Source: VGTK01 sp046327915 (GTDB lineage: Bacteria; Desulfobacterota; Binatia; UBA12015). From it: a stretch of DNA of 64,000 nt. The stretch's first letter is position 1. Each line of letters starts with the position of its first letter. The stretch covers positions 1-64,000 of the forward strand of contig JAXLXO010000014.1 of assembly GCA_046327915.1 (NCBI GenBank), written 5' to 3'. The notes beneath the pieces were generated by a model that was not told where the DNA came from, ran no database searches, and saw only the letters and a program-made list of their open reading frames with translations. Positions 7,255-15,124 of the stretch are shown piece after piece. Made by a program: the position numbers and the translations under genes.

Positions 7255-7668
7255 TCAGCGGCGGCGCAGCAGGACCACCGGAATCTCGCGCGGCGTCTTC
7301 GTCTGGTACTTGTCGTAGTCGGGCCACTGCGAGGTCATCGCCGGCCACACGCGCTTCTTGTCCTCGGCGCTGCCGGTGCTCGCGACCACCGGGATCACCT
7401 CGTCCCACACCTGGATCTCGCAGTTCGGGTTGGCGACCAGGTTCTCGTACCAGCCGGGGTTCTCCGGCGCGCCGCCCTTCGACGCGACCAGGACCCAGTC
7501 GTTGCCGTCCTTGCCGTAGATCAGCGGATACTTCCTGACCCTTCCGGTCTTGCGGCCCTTCACGCGCAGGATCAGGCAGCTGGTGCCGTTCCAGTCGTGT
7601 CCCGTCTTGCCGCCGGTCGCTTCGTACTGGCGGACGTGCTCGTCACCGAAGAGGCTGAAGTCTGGCAT
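7255..7668 (-). CDS. Deazaflavin (F420)-dependent nitroreductase family protein
   Basis: A 137-residue protein (MPDFSLFGDEHVRQYEATGGKTGHDW) with the split-barrel pattern of the DDN family: LILRVKGRKTGRVRKYPLIYGKDGNDWVLVASKGGAPENPGWYENLVANPNCEIQVWDEVIPV. The GRKTGRVRKYPL and GGAPENPGWYENL blocks are the signature and line the F420 pocket in characterised members. The role is reduction of quinones or activated double bonds using F420H2. An LLM-type oxidoreductase at 30.8 kb is a second F420-type candidate, which supports F420 use. The gene converges on the RTX gene across the repeat element. Confidence 0.85.
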   Translation of the reverse strand: MPDFSLFGDEHVRQYEATGGKTGHDWNGTSCLILRVKGRKTGRVRKYPLIYGKDGNDWVLVASKGGAPENPGWYENLVANPNCEIQVWDEVIPVVASTGSAEDKKRVWPAMTSQWPDYDKYQTKTPREIPVVLLRRR

Positions 7669-7731
7669 GGCGCGAGCCTGCCACGACGAGCGCCGCGACA
7701 GAACCCCGCGGCGCACGATTTCGACGCGTGA

Positions 7732-7760
7732 TTGCCTTCGCGGGTCACCCGACGATAAAT
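7732..7760 (+). promoter_or_regulatory. Candidate promoter of the amidase gene
   Basis: TTGCCT (7732-7737) and ATAAAT (7755-7760) are 17 bp apart, and the ATG follows 9 nt after the second hexamer. The -10 match is weak. If real, the transcript would be leaderless or nearly so. Confidence 0.3.
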
Positions 7761-7769
7761 CCGGCGCCC

Positions 7770-9215
7770 ATGACACCTTCCGAGCTGGCATCCCTCGACG
7801 CGACCGCACAAGCCGACCTCGTCCGCCGCCGCGAGGCGACACCGCGCGAGCTGGTGGACGCGGCGATCGCGCGCCTCGAGGCGGTCAATCCGCGCATCAA
7901 CGCGGTCATCCACACCCAGCTCGACGAGGCGCGCGCGCGCGCCTCCGATCCCGCCCTGCCCGACGGCCCGTTCAAGGGCGTGCCGTTTCTCCTCAAGGAC
8001 ATCGGCGGACCGGAGGGTGGACAGCCGAACCACGCCGGCTCGCGCCTGATGAAGGAGATCGGCTTCCGCGAGAGCGCCGACGGCTACTTGACGCAGAAGT
8101 TCAAGGCCGCGGGCCTCGTCATCCTCGGCCGCACCAACACGCCCGAGCTGGCGCTGCTGCCGACCACCGAGCCCGACGCCTACGGACCGACGCGCAACCC
8201 GTGGAACCTCGGCCACAGCGCCGGCGGCTCGAGCGGCGGCGCGGCCGCTGCGGTCGCGGCGGGCATCGTGCCCTTCGCGCACGCGAGCGACGGCGGCGGC
8301 TCGATCCGCGGTCCGGGCAGCATGTGCGGACTGATCGGCCTCAAGCCGACGCGCGGCCGCTGCTCGTTCGGACCCGGCATCGGCGAGCGCTGGTCGGGCT
8401 TCTCGAACGAGTTCGCGATGACGCGCTCGATCCGCGACACGGCGGCGCTGCTCGACGCGGTCGCGGGCGGCATGCCGGGCGATCCCTACACCGCGCCGGC
8501 GCCGGCGCGGAGCTTCGCCGACAGCGCGCAGCGTGCGCCGGGCAAGCTGCGCGTCGCGGTGCTGCGTCACGGCATCCGCGGCATGGAGCTGCACGACGAG
8601 TGCCGCGCCGCGGTCGATCGCACGGCGCGCGCGCTCGCCGACGCGGGCCACGTCGTCGAGGACGGCTACCCGACGATCCTCGACGACAACGACCACGTCG
8701 GCCACTACGTGACCATCGTCGCGAGCAACACCGCGCGCGCGGTGGACGTCTGGGCCGAGCGCGCCGGACGTGCGGTCACCGAGGACGACATGGAGCCGCT
8801 GACCTGGGCGCTCGCCGGCTTCGGACGCTCGAAGACCGCGCCCGAGCTGCTCGCCGCGATCGAGAGCGTGCACCGCTTCGGACGCCGCATCGCGGAGTGG
8901 TTCGCCGGCGGCTTCGACCTGCTGCTGACGGCGACGCAGAGCGCGCCGCCGCCGCCGATCGGCGAGATCACCTCGACGCGCGAGGAGCCGCTGCGCGCCT
9001 TCATGCGTGCCGCGCCCTACGGCGTGAACACGCTGCCGTTCAACCAGTCCGGCATGCCCGCGATCTCGCTGCCGGTGCACTGGACCGCCGACGGGCTGCC
9101 GGTCGGAGCGCAGCTGGTGGCGCCGTTCGCACGCGAGGACCTTCTGCTCGCGGTCGGCGCGCAGCTCGAGCAGGTCTTCGACTGGCGGACGCGCCGCGCA
9201 CCGGTCCACGCGTGA
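7770..9215 (+). CDS. Amidase-signature family amidase
   Basis: A 481-residue enzyme with the full Ser-cisSer-Lys triad: Lys in VPFLLKDIGG (about residue 76), the cis-Ser in GHSAGGSSGGAAAAVAAG (about 154) and the nucleophile in SDGGGSIRGP (about 178). The spacing matches fatty-acid-amide-hydrolase/GatA relatives. It hydrolyses a carboxamide to acid and ammonia; the substrate is unknown. It stands alone, not beside gatB/gatC, so a catabolic amidase is more likely than a tRNA amidotransferase. The ATG at 7770 is preferred because it begins the family-conserved N-terminus. Confidence 0.9.
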   Translation: MTPSELASLDATAQADLVRRREATPRELVDAAIARLEAVNPRINAVIHTQLDEARARASDPALPDGPFKGVPFLLKDIGGPEGGQPNHAGSRLMKEIGFRESADGYLTQKFKAAGLVILGRTNTPELALLPTTEPDAYGPTRNPWNLGHSAGGSSGGAAAAVAAGIVPFAHASDGGGSIRGPGSMCGLIGLKPTRGRCSFGPGIGERWSGFSNEFAMTRSIRDTAALLDAVAGGMPGDPYTAPAPARSFADSAQRAPGKLRVAVLRHGIRGMELHDECRAAVDRTARALADAGHVVEDGYPTILDDNDHVGHYVTIVASNTARAVDVWAERAGRAVTEDDMEPLTWALAGFGRSKTAPELLAAIESVHRFGRRIAEWFAGGFDLLLTATQSAPPPPIGEITSTREEPLRAFMRAAPYGVNTLPFNQSGMPAISLPVHWTADGLPVGAQLVAPFAREDLLLAVGAQLEQVFDWRTRRAPVHA

Positions 9216-9237
9216 GCGGGAGCGCGCGCGCCCGCGC

Positions 9238-10734
9238 CTAGCGGAGGATCTCCTCCAGCGCGATGCAGGCGAGGTTGGCGAACATGCGCACGACCGGCAG
9301 GTCGGCCTGCGTCACGGCCGGCGTGCCGGTGCGCATGGCGATGACGACGCCGATCGCCTTGCCGCGCACGACCAGCGGCTGGACGACGAACGAGCTCGCC
9401 GCGATGCGCGGCACCGGTGCACCGGCCGGAACGAGCATCATCGTCGTGCCGCTCTCGACCACGCGCGGCGTGCCGTCGAGCACCGACTCCGCGAGGAGCC
9501 CCGCGCCGCGGCGCAGCGGCGCCGCGAGACGCCCGCCCTCGCGCTCGAGGTCGGTGCCGTAGCAGAAGCGCGGTGTGACGTGATCGTGTGCGCGGTTCAC
9601 GAGGCCGAGCGCCACGACCTCGAAGCCGCCGGCGCGCGCGATCCCCTCGACCACCGCCGTCAGGTTGTGATTGACGTCCTCGTCGCCGAGGATCGCACCC
9701 GTCACCTCGACCGCGACGTCGACCGCGAGCGAGGTGTCGCCGCGGCGCGGCGCGTGTGCGTCCTCGTGCGCCACCGGCTCCGGCGAGGCCGCCGACACCG
9801 GCGCCTTGACCATCACCCCGCCCGCGGGAAACGCCGCGGCGCGCCGCTCGCGCGGCGGCGCGATGCCGAGCACGCGCGTGTGCAGGGGAAGCTCGTCGTC
9901 GACGGCCTCGAGCGCGTCGGCGAGCCGCTGCGGCGACAGCTCGAGCTCCGCCTCGAGCCGCGTGACGCGCGTCGTGTCCACCGGCACGCCCAGCTCGGCG
10001 GCGCACGTGTAGAGGTCGGCGAGCTCGACCACCGCCGAGACGCGCTCGGCGAGCGCCCCGTGCAGCGCGTGCAGGTCGCCGGTCCGCCGCTGGAAGTGGT
10101 GCACGTACGTCTCGGGCAGGCTCCAGTGGCGCAGCACCTCGGTCGCGATGCGATCCGCGGACACGCCGGCCGTCGCGACGACGGCCTCGTCGAGCGTGTG
10201 CGAGCCGCTCGCCTCGAGCGCCAGCGCCTTCTCGAGCACGTCGGGATAGAAGGCCGCGATCCAGAGCAGGCCGAGGTTCGCGAACAACCCCAGCAGGTAG
10301 GCCTGCTCGGGCGGCACGTTGCCGACCCGCGTCGCGACGGCCTGCGCGGTGAGCGCGCAGCGCAGCGCGCGGCGCAGGTTGTCGTGCAGCGCCTCGTTGC
10401 CGGTCTTGCCGCGCGTCAGCTGCTGGATCATCAGCAGCCCGGTCGCGATCTCGCGCACGCGCTCGAAGCCGATCAGCACGATCGCGCGCGTGATGGTGGA
10501 CACCGGCTCGCCGCGGGCGCCGTAGGCGACCGAGTTCACGACGCGCAGGATCTTCGCCGACAGCCCGGGGTCCTGCAGGATCGCGTGCGCGAGACCGAGC
10601 GTGTTGCAGTGCTCCTTGTTGAGCGCGTGGTTCAGGCGCTCGATGGCCTGCGGATTCGCTCCGAGATCCCCCTGCTCGCGGATCTCCTCGACGATCCGGG
10701 GAACGCCCTCGTGCTGCGCGGCCTGCGGGTGCAT
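9238..10734 (-). CDS. HDOD-GAF signalling protein
   Basis: A 498-residue cytoplasmic regulator with an AGGAGA site before its ATG. Residues about 15-215 are an HDOD domain (LNHALNKEHCNTLGLAHAILQDPGLSAKILRVVNSVAY, then RAIVLIGFERVREIATGLL), an HD-related output domain without nuclease residues. Residues about 350-498 are GAF-like (VVEGIARAGGFEVVALGLVNRAHD, then PLVVRGKAIGVVIAMRTGTPAVTQADL). HDOD proteins act in signalling, cell-cycle and motility control. The gene ends 22 bp from the convergent amidase and is divergent from the YCII gene. Confidence 0.85.
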   Translation of the reverse strand: MHPQAAQHEGVPRIVEEIREQGDLGANPQAIERLNHALNKEHCNTLGLAHAILQDPGLSAKILRVVNSVAYGARGEPVSTITRAIVLIGFERVREIATGLLMIQQLTRGKTGNEALHDNLRRALRCALTAQAVATRVGNVPPEQAYLLGLFANLGLLWIAAFYPDVLEKALALEASGSHTLDEAVVATAGVSADRIATEVLRHWSLPETYVHHFQRRTGDLHALHGALAERVSAVVELADLYTCAAELGVPVDTTRVTRLEAELELSPQRLADALEAVDDELPLHTRVLGIAPPRERRAAAFPAGGVMVKAPVSAASPEPVAHEDAHAPRRGDTSLAVDVAVEVTGAILGDEDVNHNLTAVVEGIARAGGFEVVALGLVNRAHDHVTPRFCYGTDLEREGGRLAAPLRRGAGLLAESVLDGTPRVVESGTTMMLVPAGAPVPRIAASSFVVQPLVVRGKAIGVVIAMRTGTPAVTQADLPVVRMFANLACIALEEILR

Positions 10735-10873
10735 CTCTTCTCCTGGTTCGGCAACCGTTCGACCTCCGCGGGGCGGAACTTGAGCGGCTGCTCCGCGGCA
10801 GCCGCGAAAGAGGGGCCTGCCTTGTCGAAACGCAGGTCCCCCGGACGACTGGGAGCAGAAGGGAGGAACGACG

Positions 10874-11320
10874 ATGCGTTTCATGATCCTGATCCGGGCC
10901 ACCGCCGACTCCGAGGCGGGCGTCATCCCCGGACCCGAGATGTTCGAGGCGATGAACCGCTTCAACGAGGAGCTCGTGGAGGCTGGTGTCATGGTCGCCG
11001 GCGAAGGTCTGCAGCCGAGCTCGCGCGGCGCGCGCGTCCGCTTCGCGGGCAGCTCGCGCACCGTGACCGACGGACCCTTCGCCGAGACGAAGGAGCTGAT
11101 CGCGGGCTTCTGGATCTGGCAGCTCGACTCTCTCGCCGACGCGATCGCGTGGGTGAAGCGCTGCCCCAACCCGATGCCGGGCGACAGCGAGATCGAGATC
11201 CGGCAGATCTACGAGGTCGAGGACTTCGGCGACGCGCTGCCGGCGGACGTCCGTGCGGCCGAGGAGCGGATGCAGGAGGCGATGGCCGTGCGCGGGTCGC
11301 GGAGCGATGCGAAGCGCTGA
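10874..11320 (+). CDS. YCII-related (DGPF) domain protein
   Basis: A 148-residue protein, MRFMILIRATADSEAG, preceded by a GGGAGG site. The YCII-type ferredoxin-like fold is indicated by FMILIRA at the start, the VTDGPFAETKELIAGFWIWQ block that names the DGPF family, and a C-terminal PGDSEIEIRQIYEVEDFG strand. In other bacteria these genes often neighbour ECF sigma factors; none is present here. The biochemical role is not established. Confidence 0.85.
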   Translation: MRFMILIRATADSEAGVIPGPEMFEAMNRFNEELVEAGVMVAGEGLQPSSRGARVRFAGSSRTVTDGPFAETKELIAGFWIWQLDSLADAIAWVKRCPNPMPGDSEIEIRQIYEVEDFGDALPADVRAAEERMQEAMAVRGSRSDAKR

Positions 11321-11492
11321 GCGCGACCCGCGGCGCCGGCGCTGGACGGTCGTCGTCGTGGACGAGGAGCATCGCCTCGACGCACGGCTGCACGAGCTGA
11401 TCGAGCTTCTCGCGGACACCCTTCCGGCCCGGGCGGAACACCTTGCGTCGCGCCGCGCGTCCGTCGATGCTGCGGCCGGCCGAGGAGAGTGA

Positions 11493-12581
11493 ATGGACCT
11501 GCCCGTCAAGCCGCCGCTGCTGCCGATGCTCGCGAAGCGCGTCGCCGACGTTCCCGCGAAGGACGGCTTCCTGTTCGAGCCGAAGTGGGACGGCTTCCGC
11601 ACGCTGGTGTTCCGCGACGGCGACGAGGTGCTGCTGCAGAGCCGCGACGAGAAGCCGCTCAACCGTTACTTCCCCGAGCTGCTGCCGCCGCTCCTCGCGC
11701 AGCTGCCGGCGCGCTGCGTGCTCGACGGCGAGATCGTGGTCGCGCAGGACGGGCGCCTCGAGTTCGAGCTGCTGCAGCAGCGCATCCATCCCGCGGCGTC
11801 GCGCGTCAAGCTGCTGTCGCAGCAGATCCCGGCGTCGGTCGTGTTCTTCGACCTTCTGTGCGAAGGCGAGCGCGATCTGCGCGGCATCTCGTTCGCGGAG
11901 CGCCGCGCGGAGCTCGAGCGCGTGCTCGCCGACGCCGACCCTCCGCTGCACCTGACGCCGAGCACGCGCGACCACGCGCTCGCGTCCGACTGGTTCCGCC
12001 GCTTCGAGGGCGCGGGCCTCGACGGCGTGATCGCGAAGCCCGCGAGCGGCGCGTACGAGCCCAACAAGCGCTCGATGCTCAAGGTCAAGCACGAGCGCGA
12101 GTGCGACTGCGTCGTGGCCGGCTTCCGCTGGCACAAGAACGGCGAGGGCACGGCGATCGGCTCGCTGCTTCTCGGCCTCTACGCCGACGACGGCGACCTG
12201 CAGCACGTCGGCGTCGTCGCGAGCTTCACGACCGACAAGCGGCGCGAGCTGGTCGAGGTCCTCGCGCCGTACCGCGAGAACGCGCTCGACGGGCACCCCT
12301 GGGCCGGGTGGGCGCAGAACAACCACGTCGCCAATCCGGACGCGCAACGCATGCCGGGCGCCGTGAGCCGCTGGACCGGCGGCAAGGACCTGTCGTGGGA
12401 GCCGCTGCGACCCGAGCTCGTCGTCGAGGTCGCGTACGATCACATGCAGGGACAGCGCTTCCGCCACACGGCGCAGTTCCGCCGCTGGCGGACCGACAAG
12501 CCGCCGCGCGACTGTACGTACGCGCAGCTCGAGGTGGTGCCGCCGGAGGAGCTGGGCTCGATCTTCGCGAGCGGCCGGTGA
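11493..12581 (+). CDS. ATP-dependent DNA ligase (LigC-like)
   Basis: A 362-residue single-subunit ligase. The adenylated lysine is in EPKWDGFR (motif I, Lys31), motif III is SVVFFDLLCEGERDL, motif IV is LDGVIAKPASGAYEPNKRSMLKVK, and a C-terminal OB domain ends VVEVAYDHMQGQRFRHTAQFRRWR. It seals DNA nicks using ATP. With the LigD-type polymerase and PolX downstream it suggests an end-joining or gap-repair island in which ligase and polymerase are separate proteins. A 61-codon frame (11307-11492) abuts the start but shows no recognisable features; the 11321-11492 interval is otherwise empty. Confidence 0.9.
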   Translation: MDLPVKPPLLPMLAKRVADVPAKDGFLFEPKWDGFRTLVFRDGDEVLLQSRDEKPLNRYFPELLPPLLAQLPARCVLDGEIVVAQDGRLEFELLQQRIHPAASRVKLLSQQIPASVVFFDLLCEGERDLRGISFAERRAELERVLADADPPLHLTPSTRDHALASDWFRRFEGAGLDGVIAKPASGAYEPNKRSMLKVKHERECDCVVAGFRWHKNGEGTAIGSLLLGLYADDGDLQHVGVVASFTTDKRRELVEVLAPYRENALDGHPWAGWAQNNHVANPDAQRMPGAVSRWTGGKDLSWEPLRPELVVEVAYDHMQGQRFRHTAQFRRWRTDKPPRDCTYAQLEVVPPEELGSIFASGR

Positions 12582-12675
12582 CGTCGCGCGGGGATGCGCC
12601 GGCGTACACGCTCTGATACCGGAGCCGCGACGCCTCGGAGGCACGGATCTCGGGGCCGACGACGTCGCCCGCTCC

Positions 12676-13755
12676 ATGACTCCCGCCGCTCACGTTCCAC
12701 CCCGACGTTCCGTCAGCAGCCGCAAACACCGGCTTCCGCAGCGGATTCTCAAGGCGTGCCTCGCCGCAGCCAGCTCGATGGTCGTGTTCGTGCTCCTCGC
12801 GGAAGGTGCGGCCCGGCTCGCGGGCTGGAAGCCCGAGCCCGCCGGGGCGGCGCTCTTCCGCTCGCTCGGCACCGGGCAGTACTATGCGCTCGCACCGGGC
12901 TCGATCTCGACGATGCCCGGCTCGAAGAGCGAGATCCGCGCGAACAACTTCGGCGTTCGCGGTCGTGACGTCGCCGCGAAGCAGGCCGGCGACAAGCGCA
13001 TCGTCGTTCTCGGCGACTCGGTCGCGTTCGGCTACGAGCTTCCCGAGGAGGTGACCTTCCCGACGCTGCTCGATCGCGCCTACGCGAACGCGCAGCCGAA
13101 GGCCGACGTCGTCAACGGGTCGATCGCGGCGTGGTCGCGCGCCCAGGAGCGCATGTTCGTCGAGCGCTACGGCGAACAGCTGAAGCCCGATCTGATCCTC
13201 GTGACCGTCGTGCACAACGACCTCAGCGAGCTTCAGGTGTCGGAAGCCGAGCTCCGCGTGGGGGTCGTCGTCGGCAACGCGTTCGCGTGGCTCGGCGCAC
13301 GGTCCGCGCTGGTCGGCGAGCTCAAGCGCCGCATGCGCGGGTGGGTCACCGACCCGTCTCGCCTCGCCACCGTCGAGGCCCGCATGCAGGACCCGTCGTC
13401 ACCGCGCGTCCTCGCGGCACTCGAGCTCGAGTACCGCGAGCTCGACCGCATCCGCGAGCTCGCCGCGGCACAGGGCGCCCGCGTCGGTCTGGTTCTGATG
13501 CCGTACTCCTTCCAGCTGAAGAAGCCCGGCTCCGAGGTGCTGCAGCAGGCGCACCTCGACTACGCCAGGCGCAACGGCCTGCCGGTGCTCGACCTGCTGC
13601 CCGTCCTGCGTGCCGGAGACGACGGCACGCAGCTCTACATGCCGGGCCTCGGTCCGTATCCCGACGAGGTGCACTTCAACGCCGACGGCCACCGCCGCGT
13701 CGCGGACGCGATCCGAACGTGGATCGACGAGAACGGCTTGCTGACGCGTCCTTGA
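12676..13755 (+). CDS. Membrane-anchored SGNH/GDSL hydrolase
   Basis: A 359-residue protein. A basic N-terminus followed by a hydrophobic segment (residues about 25-44) looks like a signal anchor. The SGNH fold follows: block I KRIVVLGDSVAFGYELP (Ser about 115), NGSIAAWS as block II, VVHNDLSEL as block III and PDEVHFNADGHRRVADAI supplying the Asp-His pair. Such enzymes deacylate extracytoplasmic lipids, glycans or cell-wall esters. It lies inside the DNA-repair island but has no obvious repair role. It converges on the LigD-type gene with a 22-bp gap. Confidence 0.82.
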   Translation: MTPAAHVPPRRSVSSRKHRLPQRILKACLAAASSMVVFVLLAEGAARLAGWKPEPAGAALFRSLGTGQYYALAPGSISTMPGSKSEIRANNFGVRGRDVAAKQAGDKRIVVLGDSVAFGYELPEEVTFPTLLDRAYANAQPKADVVNGSIAAWSRAQERMFVERYGEQLKPDLILVTVVHNDLSELQVSEAELRVGVVVGNAFAWLGARSALVGELKRRMRGWVTDPSRLATVEARMQDPSSPRVLAALELEYRELDRIRELAAAQGARVGLVLMPYSFQLKKPGSEVLQQAHLDYARRNGLPVLDLLPVLRAGDDGTQLYMPGLGPYPDEVHFNADGHRRVADAIRTWIDENGLLTRP

Positions 13756-13777
13756 CGGCGCACCGCGACGACGCGGG

Positions 13778-15100
13778 CTACCGCGTCGGGTCGTCGTCCG
13801 GATCGGGCGTCTCCTGCGGGGGACGCAGCTCTTCCGGCACGTGACGCAGATTGACGCGGATGCGCGTCCAGGTGGACGAGCGGCCGCGCATCGAGTCGAC
13901 CAGCACGTCCTCGATCGTGACGTGCCGCGCAGCCTCCGGATGACGCTGCTTCCAGCGCTCGAGTCCGGCGAGCGCCGCGTCCTTGTCGGGCGAATTGGCG
14001 ACCGTGACCAGCGGCATCTTCGCGCGCGGCGCGCGCGACGCCGTGCTCTTTTTCTTGACGGTGCCCTCGTCGCCCTCGCTGCTCGCCGCCTTCGGCTTGC
14101 GCGCGCGCGACGGTGCGACGCGCGCGCCCTCGCCTTCCATCTTCCTGTAGTGCGGCGGCCACGGCGCGTCGCCGAGGCCCTGTGCCTCGTCGCGCGCGGC
14201 GAGCTCGAGCAGCAGGTCGAGCGAGCCCGGCGACGCGTCGATCTCCGCGTGCGGGTCACCGATCGACGCGAAGCGCGCGGGCACGGTGGCGACGGTGAAG
14301 TCGGCGGCGTCGCAGTCGGGCACCTCGTCCCACGTGAGCGGCGTCGACACGCGCCCGTCGGACAGCGGACGCACCGAGTACGCCGAGCACGTCGTGCGGT
14401 CCTTCGCGTTCTGGTTGTAGTCGAGGAAGACGCCGTGGCGCTCCTCCTTCCACCACTTCGACGTCGCGAGCGACGGCACGCGGCGCTCGATCTCGCGCGA
14501 CAGCGCGAGCGCCGCGCGGCGCACCTCGGTGAAGCTCCAGCGCGGATGGATCCGCACGTTGACGTGCATGCCGCGCGAGCCGCTGGTCTTGGGCCAGCCG
14601 CGGAGCCCGAGCTCCTCGAGCAGCACCTTCACCTCGAGCGCGACGCGGCGCACGTCGTCCCACACGACGCCCGGCGTCGGGTCGAGGTCGACGCGCAGCT
14701 CGTTCGGATGGTCGAGGTCGCCGCTGAGAACCGGATGCGGGTGCAGCTCGATGCAGCCGAGGTTCACGATCCACGCGAGCCCGGCCGCGTCGTCGACGAC
14801 GACCTCCTCCGCGGTGCGTCCCGACGGAAACGAGAGCGTCACGGTGCGGATCCACTCCGGCCGGCTGTCGGGCGCGCGCTTCTGGTAGAAGGCCTCCGCG
14901 TGCGCGCCGTCGACGAAGCGCTTCAGCACGATCGGACGATCGCGGATGCCGTTCAGCGCGCCTTCCGCGACCGACAGGTAGTACGCGACCAGCTCGAGCT
15001 TCGTGAGCCGCAGCTCCTTCGAGAAGTACGGCTTGCCCGGGTTGGTGATGCGGACCTCGCGGCCCGCGACCTCGAGAACTCTCGCCTCTTCCTTGGCCAC
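13778..15100 (-). CDS. ligD: LigD-type primase-polymerase (NHEJ polymerase domain protein)
   Basis: A 440-residue protein from the GTG at 15100. Residues about 5-290 match the archaeo-eukaryotic primase-type LigD polymerase: REVRITNPGKPYFSKELRLTK, LKRFVDGAHAEAFYQKRAP, the catalytic DLDPTPG acidic pair, GSRGMHVNVRI and DYNQNAKDRTTCSAYSVRP. The polymerase fills gaps at broken ends during non-homologous end joining. A Lys/Arg/Ala-rich linker (about 310-360) leads to an unrecognised C-terminal module of about 75 residues (from MPLVTVANSPDKDAA). Ligase and nuclease domains are absent; the ligase is encoded at 11.5 kb. No Ku gene is in the window. The start is only 24 bp from the divergent polX start. 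Confidence 0.87.
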   Translation of the reverse strand: MAKEEARVLEVAGREVRITNPGKPYFSKELRLTKLELVAYYLSVAEGALNGIRDRPIVLKRFVDGAHAEAFYQKRAPDSRPEWIRTVTLSFPSGRTAEEVVVDDAAGLAWIVNLGCIELHPHPVLSGDLDHPNELRVDLDPTPGVVWDDVRRVALEVKVLLEELGLRGWPKTSGSRGMHVNVRIHPRWSFTEVRRAALALSREIERRVPSLATSKWWKEERHGVFLDYNQNAKDRTTCSAYSVRPLSDGRVSTPLTWDEVPDCDAADFTVATVPARFASIGDPHAEIDASPGSLDLLLELAARDEAQGLGDAPWPPHYRKMEGEGARVAPSRARKPKAASSEGDEGTVKKKSTASRAPRAKMPLVTVANSPDKDAALAGLERWKQRHPEAARHVTIEDVLVDSMRGRSSTWTRIRVNLRHVPEELRPPQETPDPDDDPTR

Positions 15101-15124
15101 CGGGTCCGAGGCTACACCTGATCC

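Noticed and set aside
10780..10873. A GGGGCCTGC...GCAGGTCCCC hairpin before the YCII gene considered as a riboswitch
   Set aside because: No c-di-GMP, cobalamin or other known aptamer core could be matched; it is probably an incidental GC hairpin.
11307..11492. A 61-codon frame ending exactly before the DNA ligase ATG
   Set aside because: No ribosome-binding site, Arg-rich composition and no recognisable motif; the abutting stop is likely chance.
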